Below, one piece after another: positions 54,927 through 61,255 of a stretch of DNA of 64,000 bases. This DNA is from Hexactinellida sp. DTS-2022 (lineage: Eukaryota; Porifera; Hexactinellida), in NCBI GenBank assembly GCA_028753945.1, contig JAPNXP010000012.1:186001-250000 (forward strand). The letters are read 5' to 3'. Made by a program: the position numbers and the translations under genes. Numbering within the stretch: the first letter of the stretch is position 1; each line of letters starts with the position of its first letter. The notes below the pieces were generated by a model, which saw only the letters and a program-made list of their open reading frames with translations, had not been told where the DNA came from and ran no database searches.

Positions 54927-56084
54927 ATGATTATTTTCTTGGAAACAGTGGCTATAATTGACATATTCAATCTCTTCTTTACTGCAGTTCTTTTCGGAAT
55001 TCCCTCTCCTGTACTAATCGTGCATCTGTCCCGTCACTTGTATAAGGAGAAAAAAAAGTATAGAGAACTGTTAAAAGCGAGTCCAGAATTCTCTAAAGAA
55101 CACACTAGAAAGTTTAAAATCGCAAAAGTAAAATACATCTTGATGTTGGTCATCTGCATTTTTGAGCTCCTAATAAGTTTAGGAATTGTGATTCCTAATC
55201 TGATTAGTTCCCTCTATACAGCTGTCATTAATAACTACAATCATACCGATACTAATTACTATTATTTGTATAATGGGTGTGTGGGAGAGGAGCTAAATAC
55301 AGCTGTGAGTAAGCGTTTGTTTTGGAGACTTGTCTTATGTATTCTGATCAGTTCCTTACTAGCTTTCTTCTTTCTAATTCGAAGTCTCTGCCATGTTCTG
55401 ACTAACGTATATATTGAGCGTAAACAGATAACAAACTTCAAAATGACGTTACCAATTTTGGCACTCGAAGTAATGATAACCACACTCTTAGGAATACTTG
55501 ATAGAACACTGCCATTTCAATACATCGTTTTCATTGTTGCCCTTTTTATTGAATTTGGTTTGCTTGTCAAAGCGACTGTCACTCTGAGGAAGTGCATCAT
55601 AATGAGGCATTTCGAATTAAATCGAGACTACCCAAACAGCATTTTGTCTGCCAAAGCATTTAGAGACATCAAATATTTCACACTGACCTCAAGATTCACT
55701 CTAGTAGCCTTGTTCTTTTACATTATCTCCATCATTTGTTGGTTTCCTACAGAAGGTCTATTTAATATTATTATAAATTTTCCTTGTTTTCTAAAGTACT
55801 ATTACGGAATCGGCAGCAGCAACCCACATATGATATTTGCTCATCCTGAAACAGCTTTGTTCGTATACGAATTAATCCATGTGTTGCAGAACATAGCAAT
55901 TTTCATTTCCAATACTACTATACTGTTACTCTACGGTATTCTATTTGCCAAGCCAATTCTAAGTTGTCTCACCTGCAAACATACCCGATACTCCTCTTCC
56001 TACGCGATTCAGCGATCAGAGCTAATAACTTCACTGCTGGATTATAACGTAAAGTGTTATACAGAGAAAAATAACACTTTTTAA
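54927..56084 (+). CDS. Orphan seven-helix membrane protein (paralogue B)
   Basis: Single exon of 385 aa, a diverged paralogue of the 432-aa minus-strand protein next door. Seven hydrophobic segments are seen at about residues 6-34, 71-100, 128-155, 170-192, 200-222, 250-282 and 308-342. Shared landmarks, in the same order, are KYILMLV at the start of helix 2, LTNVYIERKQITNFK after helix 3, LNRDYPNSI before helix 6 and the terminal RSELITSLLDYNVKCY. The N-terminus is short, a Lys/Arg-rich first cytoplasmic loop (KEKKKYREL) fits an outside N-terminus, and the second loop carries an N-glycosylation site (NHT). The family is unknown to me; an orphan receptor is the best guess, by topology only. 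Confidence 0.78.
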   Translation: MIIFLETVAIIDIFNLFFTAVLFGIPSPVLIVHLSRHLYKEKKKYRELLKASPEFSKEHTRKFKIAKVKYILMLVICIFELLISLGIVIPNLISSLYTAVINNYNHTDTNYYYLYNGCVGEELNTAVSKRLFWRLVLCILISSLLAFFFLIRSLCHVLTNVYIERKQITNFKMTLPILALEVMITTLLGILDRTLPFQYIVFIVALFIEFGLLVKATVTLRKCIIMRHFELNRDYPNSILSAKAFRDIKYFTLTSRFTLVALFFYIISIICWFPTEGLFNIIINFPCFLKYYYGIGSSNPHMIFAHPETALFVYELIHVLQNIAIFISNTTILLLYGILFAKPILSCLTCKHTRYSSSYAIQRSELITSLLDYNVKCYTEKNNTF

Positions 56085-56221
56085 CTTGAAATTTGTATAT
56101 TTTGTATTAACAATTCAACCCTTTTTAAACCTAAATTGGATTTTAAATTGTAAATTTCAAAAAGTATATGTAACTAAACTATATTTTATTAGATCTGTTA
56201 ACATAGTTATTTACATTAGTT

Positions 56222-56677
56222 ATGACTGAAGACTTGGAGATTGTACAACAGAGTCAATTACAGAGAGACGAGCAGTATTATAACATGGGTTATAGGGAAG
56301 CGTTTCAGTCTGCCATGGAAAGAAAGGATTCCGAAGCAAAGAAAATAGGATTTCAGCTCGGTTATACTCTCATGAATAATAATGCAAAGTTAGAGGGATA
56401 CAGATGGACAGCAAAAGCACTGGAATTCGATGATAAAAACCTAGAATGTCAGTCTAATTTAATAGTGGAAGTTTTGGAAAGAATTCACTTAGAAACAGAG
56501 GTGCTAGAAGAACCTACCGAGTTAAGAAAAGTATTATCCGAGGCCTACACAGCCATAAAGGCTACCAAACCTCAGCAAACAAAGTTCGGTGATAGCATCA
56601 ATAAAAATACAAATAAAACATCACTCAAAGAATGCATGGATAAATTGGAAACAGGAGCTTGTAAATTATCTTTCTAG
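56222..56677 (+). CDS. YAE1: YAE1 domain-containing protein
   Basis: Single exon of 151 aa. The deca-GX3 Yae1 signature is clear at about residues 19-53: YYNMGYREAFQSAMERKDSEAKKIGFQLGYTLM, with glycines spaced at helical intervals. The rest is helical without known motif. YAE1, with LTO1, recruits the Fe-S protein ABCE1/Rli1 to the cytosolic iron-sulfur targeting complex, so it supports ribosome recycling and biogenesis. An adaptor partner LTO1 would share the same signature, but the length and lack of its C-terminal tryptophan favour YAE1. It lies 124 bp before ALG13 on the same strand. Confidence 0.85.
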   Translation: MTEDLEIVQQSQLQRDEQYYNMGYREAFQSAMERKDSEAKKIGFQLGYTLMNNNAKLEGYRWTAKALEFDDKNLECQSNLIVEVLERIHLETEVLEEPTELRKVLSEAYTAIKATKPQQTKFGDSINKNTNKTSLKECMDKLETGACKLSF

Positions 56678-56801
56678 CATCAATAGAGTTGTAAATAAAT
56701 TTATTAATACTAACTATCTGCTACTAATATTGCAGTTATTGTAGTACATATTTGAAGGGATAGTATACTAACATAATATATTATTTAATAAGGTAATTAG
56801 A

Positions 56802-57305
56802 ATGTCAGAATCCAGCGTGTTCGTTACAGTTGGCACAACTAAATTCGATTTGCTGATTGAAACAATATCACAGCCCGAGGTGCTATCAGTGCTAGAGCAC
56901 AGCAAGTACACGAGACTCCTGATGCAGATCGGTAAGGGAGAGTATGTTCCTAAGGTCGCGGATAGAAAGAGTGGGATTGTACTGGAGTATTATACTCTAA
57001 AGGATTCAATTGCTTATGATATTAAACATGCAGATTTTGTTATAAGCCACGCGGGAGCTGGAAGCATATTTGAGACTCTAAATGCTAAGCGGCCGCTGTT
57101 AGTGGTAGTTAATGAGCTGTTAATGGGCAACCATCAGCTGGAGCTAGCTCAGCACCTAGCTAAAGAAGGCTACTTGTTCTACACTACATGCACTCACCTC
57201 AAGGACACTTTAATCAATATAGATTTTTCTAATCTCAAACCTTACGTGAAAGGGAACCCAAAACTAATAGGAGATTATTTGAACAAACAGTTTGGGTTTA
57301 TTTGA
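56802..57305 (+). CDS. ALG13: UDP-GlcNAc transferase catalytic subunit ALG13
   Basis: Single exon of 167 aa, matching the short (catalytic, GT28) ALG13 isoform of about 165 aa. It starts with SVFVTVGTTKFDLLI, followed by LLMQIGKGEYVP, ADFVISHAGAGSIFETL (UDP-GlcNAc-binding GGT-type loop), KRPLLVVVNELLMGNHQLELAQHLAKEGYLFY and a C-terminal helix. With the membrane partner ALG14 it adds the second GlcNAc to dolichol-PP-GlcNAc on the cytosolic face of the ER. The long deubiquitinase-Tudor form known in vertebrates is not encoded here. It is followed after 52 bp by a convergent gene. Confidence 0.95.
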   Translation: MSESSVFVTVGTTKFDLLIETISQPEVLSVLEHSKYTRLLMQIGKGEYVPKVADRKSGIVLEYYTLKDSIAYDIKHADFVISHAGAGSIFETLNAKRPLLVVVNELLMGNHQLELAQHLAKEGYLFYTTCTHLKDTLINIDFSNLKPYVKGNPKLIGDYLNKQFGFI

Positions 57306-57357
57306 ATTATTATAGAAATTCTAAACTACAATATAGTGTATAATATGTATATGTATA

Positions 57358-58260
57358 TCAATGTTGTTCCTTTATAGTTAGTTGGAATTTGATGAACATG
57401 TGAAAGAGATAAAAGGGACTGTACACAAAAAGTGCGTTGGTATTTTCATCAAAGTTAATACTGTAAACAACTTTATCAATATCTTCTGTCTGTGACAACT
57501 CTAAACAGAATGTATTCTTGACTTTTCCTCCCCGTGTGTATACATTTATAAACGAGTCTGCTGTAAGCAGGATGATGTATAAGGGGCCAACACTAAATGC
57601 TAAGATCTCGTCGGTATCACCTAAATTCGTTGATTGTATATTGACACCGTCGTATGAAATTTCTAATAAATTAGTTCTATGCTGGGTGAAGTATTCTTGC
57701 AACAGAAGTACACTGTTATATGTCATCGATACTAGGTTTAGCTTGCAGTTTTCTGGATCAAAACGTCTTTTAATCGAGTATTTAAAGTCAGTTAAAACAC
57801 ACATTTCAAGCCTCTGAGATTTGCAAGGCACATGCTTTGTTCTAAACAGACAGATATTGTCGTGCTCGCCCACCAATATTCTGTTCCATGGGTCGTTAGG
57901 AGAGTTCACAGCTGATCTGGTTATAGTTTGAAAGTTAGTTTTGGAAATAATGCTAAGTGTAGTGCGGTTTAAAAAGTAAATAAATTCTGTGTTGACGCCG
58001 AAGCAAGCATAACCTTTGTCCTGAGTCATTGAATGCAGATTTTCGGGTATTTCGAATGAACTTTGATATTTCAAATCTTGGCCGAAAACTTTAACACTAA
58101 ATTTTTTCGCATTGCATGATACGTCATCGAGTATGTAGATAAATCCAGAAGCGGAGTCAATAATAAACTGGTCGTATGAATTGGTAATTTGATGCTTTTC
58201 AAAACCAAAATCTACCCCCTGTAAGGAAGGGGGGAGTAGATTTAAAGAATTTCCGCTCAT
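57358..58260 (-). CDS. Divergent propeller-like protein of unknown function
   Basis: Single exon of 300 aa with no family I can name. It alternates short beta-strand-like hydrophobic stretches and turns, for example IIDSASGFIYILDD, FSVKVFGQDLKYQSSFEIPE, EFIYFLNRTTLSIIS, NRILVGEHDNICLFR, NSVLLLQEYF and SFINVYTRGGKVKNTFCLE. This periodicity of about 45-50 residues fits a degenerate six-bladed beta-propeller and may be related to the NHL protein at 50.1-51.0 kb. No signal peptide or membrane helix is seen. Codon use is A/T-rich like its neighbours. The call as a gene rests on length and regular strand pattern. Confidence 0.7.
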   Translation of the reverse strand: MSGNSLNLLPPSLQGVDFGFEKHQITNSYDQFIIDSASGFIYILDDVSCNAKKFSVKVFGQDLKYQSSFEIPENLHSMTQDKGYACFGVNTEFIYFLNRTTLSIISKTNFQTITRSAVNSPNDPWNRILVGEHDNICLFRTKHVPCKSQRLEMCVLTDFKYSIKRRFDPENCKLNLVSMTYNSVLLLQEYFTQHRTNLLEISYDGVNIQSTNLGDTDEILAFSVGPLYIILLTADSFINVYTRGGKVKNTFCLELSQTEDIDKVVYSINFDENTNALFVYSPFYLFHMFIKFQLTIKEQH

Positions 58261-58420
58261 AAAACACGTAATTCAAATGAATTGTCTTATAAATAGATTC
58301 GAATTAATTGTTACTCACACAAAGGCATATTTAACCCCGCTCTATTTATAGTAAATCTGATGCGTATAAAGTCTTTAAAATGACACAACTCTAATTAATA
58401 GCTTCAGATTATCATATTTC

Positions 58421-58792
58421 ATGGCCACCTCCAGTACCCATCAACCCATCTTTCCAACCGTTGATATTGATAGCGAAGGTAGATTTAAATACGTTCTTAT
58501 TAAACTCAAGGATAAGTCAACCAAGAAATATAGGTATATAGTGCGAGGGTATAGTTGGGCTTCATTCCATGCAGCCATGATTGATGAGCTTGACAAAGTT
58601 CTGAAACAAACAAACTACATTTGTGAGTGTGTGGGAGGAGGAAGGATTCAGCATACTCCAGAGAAAAATAAAATATTTGTTTACGGTTATTCGGTTTGTT
58701 ATGGCAGAGCGGATCATACAATTACAGTGTCTTTGTTAAAGAAAACATATCCGGAGTATACCAGCATTACCTATTCAAATGAAGGTTATTAG
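58421..58792 (+). CDS. PHPT1: 14-kDa phosphohistidine phosphatase / Janus family (paralogue A)
   Basis: Single exon of 123 aa (human PHPT1 is 125). The family blocks are TVDIDSEGRFKYVLIKL, VRGYSWASFHAAMIDEL with the catalytic histidine at about H50, CECVGGGRIQH, IFVYGYSVCYGRADHTITVSLLKKTYPEY and the terminal YSNEGY. PHPT1 removes phosphate from phosphohistidine and phospholysine. The residue next to the catalytic loop (SFHAAM) departs from the usual EYHADI, which is kept in paralogue B at 60.7-61.1 kb. This makes it the more diverged copy of the two. The gene is A/T-rich and intronless. Confidence 0.93.
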   Translation: MATSSTHQPIFPTVDIDSEGRFKYVLIKLKDKSTKKYRYIVRGYSWASFHAAMIDELDKVLKQTNYICECVGGGRIQHTPEKNKIFVYGYSVCYGRADHTITVSLLKKTYPEYTSITYSNEGY

Positions 58793-59266
58793 GAATACTT
58801 GTTGTGGATTGAACTACGTATTTAGATTATTTTCGATATCTTACACTGTTTACTAATATTATTGCCATAGTTCTGAGATTATTTATTTGCGAGTATCCAT
58901 GTTACATGTATATTTTATCACTTCAATAAATAACTACGAATATTGTTGCTAAGTTAAATCTCTCACAACTCATGTCACGAGGAGGGCTAAGGAGTTTACA
59001 CAGGTGCTCTTTACTTTGTGCTTTTGAAATCAATAAGTACCATAAAGTATAAATTCATGTGTCATGCAAATGTACTGGAGCAGCCTGAATAGTATAATCT
59101 GCTTTGGGGACATAAATAGTAGTGATTACAATGATATGACCAAAAAAGGGCATGTTTTGAGGAATAAGTCCACAAGTATAGATTACAAAATAGGTGCTCT
59201 GTCTGCATGTACTTCGTTCTACAAACTCACTAGGTTAATTGTATTCGCCAAATTATACAGTTAAGA
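58793..59266. other. Spacer between PHPT1 paralogue A and the TRAF gene
   Basis: AT-rich 474 bp. A 66-codon frame at 59064-59264 ending three bases before the TRAF ATG shows no domain or signal and is not called. No repeat or RNA gene is seen. Confidence 0.4.
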
Positions 59267-60637
59267 ATGGATCGGGGAGAAATAGAGGATCGTGATTTGA
59301 TTGACGCCTTACTCTATGTTAAACGAATGGATGGGAAGTTCGGGGGGTGGAAAGTGGAGTTGTTAGCAACTAAAATGGAGGGTGGGACTGAGAGAACATT
59401 TTTAACTTGCATAGCTTGCAGAGGGCTGTTGAGAGATGCCTCCTTGGTGCTAACTTCCGGGGAGCTAAAGTGCTCTGCGTGTATCGACTCCAGTAGAATT
59501 GGAGACGTTGTCGTAGCACAAATGCAGAGGTTTATTATCAATCAAAAACATGTGAGTAATCAATCTTGTTTTATTATAATCAATTAACAAAATGTTATTT
59601 AGGTTAAGTGTCCTTTCCACTTAAAAGGCTGCAGATGGGTGGATCTGATAACAACTGTAGTGCAACACCTGAATTCGTGCTCGTTCTTCCCTGTCAGGTG
59701 TCCGAATGGGTGTGTGTCTGTGGGACTTTGGGGAATAGGGAAAGTTACCCTAGTTGAAAGAGGCAAACTGGAAATGCACCAGAAAAACGACTGTAAAATG
59801 AGAAGAGTTAACTGTGATTTCTGCACTACTTCTGTCAAATTAACCGACATGAAAGTACATTTAAATATCTGTGAATACTTTCTAGTTCCCTGTCCTAATT
59901 ATTGTACAGGGGATAAGGGAAATAGGCACCTGAAACGGAAAAGTGTTTACTCGCATTTGGCGGAGGAGTGTCCCCTACAAGAACTAGACTGTCCGTACCT
60001 GGAGTACGGGTGCGACGTGAAGATTAAGCGGAAGATGATGGACATCCATGAGAAGGAGCAGATACACACACACTTCAAACTTACAATGTCAGCTGTTAAA
60101 AAATCCCAAAATGAACAAACGATTAGAATTGCGAAATTAGAACAGGAGAATTCAAAACTAAAATCGAATTTAGACAAAGCAATCTCTATCATTAATAACA
60201 CAAAGGGGTTTTTAGAAATTATATTAACTGGCGTTAAAAGTAAAATAAATAATGCAGAAAAGTCTGAGACCGATCCCTTCTACGTAGGTCTCTATAAGTG
60301 CCAGGGGTACATACAATGGGACTGTGAGGATAAAGGCTTTGTGGGGGTTTTCATTTGTATTTTGAAAGGGAATTCGGACGATCTGTTAGATTGGCCTTTC
60401 AGATATAAAGCTACGATTATCCTAATTAACCAATACAACAATTGTGAAAACTATGTTATGACCCACGAAGTGACAGACCATTTGCTACGCCACTTCCCAT
60501 CGAGCTTCCAGAAGCCAAAAGAACTGAAAAACTACGCTACAGGTATGTCTTCATTTGTGTCTCATTCCGAGATTCTAAAGGAGAAGTATACAGGGAATAA
60601 CACAGCGAACTTCAAATTTATTGTGGAGCGACGTTAA
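59267..60637 (+). CDS. TRAF-type protein: partial RING, TRAF zinc fingers, coiled coil, MATH domain
   Basis: Two exons, 59267-59551 and 59603-60637, with a 51-bp GT-AG phase-0 intron, give 439 aa. Residues about 47-72 hold CIACRGLL and CSAC, the outer Cys pairs of a RING with the middle ligands missing. TRAF zinc fingers follow across the splice join (VKCPFHLKGCRWVDLI, SCSFFPVRCPNGC, CDFCTTSVKLTDMKVHLNIC, VPCPNYC, CPYLEYGCDVKIKRKMM). Then comes a coiled coil (about 250-300, IRIAKLEQENSKLKSNLDKA) and a C-terminal MATH/TRAF-C domain (about 310-439, DPFYVGLYKCQGYIQW). It would trimerise and bind receptor tails. The incomplete RING makes autonomous E3 activity doubtful. It lies between two PHPT1 paralogues. 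Confidence 0.87.
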
Positions 60638-60731
60638 GTTTGTAACATTATTCTTTGGTTAATATTTGTATATATCGAGTTATTAGTAAATATAAATGGG
60701 AATTGATATTTTCATCGTTATATTATTAGCA

Positions 60732-61097
60732 ATGGCTGCTAGCATGTCCCCTACTGTACCTAATGTTGATATTGATGATAAAGGTACTTTCAAGTATATT
60801 CTTATTGAAATTACAAACGAATCAAATCGGGAATCTAGGTTGATTGTGAGAGGATACAAGTGGGCAGACTATCATGCAGATATATTTAATGTGGTAGAGA
60901 AGGCGTTAGAAACCGCGGGGTATAACTGTAAATGCTTGGGAGGAGGAAGGATCAAACACGACCCAGGAAATAAGATTATTCTAGTGTATGGTTACTCTGT
61001 AGGGTTTGGTAAAGCTGATCACCAAAAGACTGTAGCATTACTCCAGGACTCATATTCTAAATATAAGAACATTTCTTTCTCCGATGAAGGTTATTAG
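60732..61097 (+). CDS. PHPT1: 14-kDa phosphohistidine phosphatase / Janus family (paralogue B)
   Basis: Single exon of 121 aa from ATG 60732. The frame is open from an earlier ATG (60696) that would add MGIDIFIVILLA, a hydrophobic stretch resembling a signal peptide; the family start and usual length favour the later ATG. The family blocks are NVDIDDKGTFKYILIEI, VRGYKWADYHADIFNVV with the catalytic histidine at about H48, CKCLGGGRIKH, ILVYGYSVGFGKADHQKTVALLQDSY and FSDEGY. The catalytic loop is closer to the canonical family sequence than paralogue A. Sequence identity between the two local copies is moderate, so the duplication is not recent. It follows the TRAF gene by 94 bp. Confidence 0.9.
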   Translation: MAASMSPTVPNVDIDDKGTFKYILIEITNESNRESRLIVRGYKWADYHADIFNVVEKALETAGYNCKCLGGGRIKHDPGNKIILVYGYSVGFGKADHQKTVALLQDSYSKYKNISFSDEGY

Positions 61098-61255
61098 CAA
61101 GGAAATCAGTTTATATTATATTTGTTTGTTCTAATTCAGGTTATTCCCCCCCTATATTGATTAATTAGAGTATCACATATGTATATTTAATCTCTATAGT
61201 GTAACAACATAATGTTAATATTACTCTAATACTCAACCCCTAATGGCCAATGTAA

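Noticed and set aside
59064-59264. 66-codon frame immediately before the TRAF gene
   Set aside because: No domain, and composition is like the surrounding spacer. It ends just before the TRAF start by coincidence.
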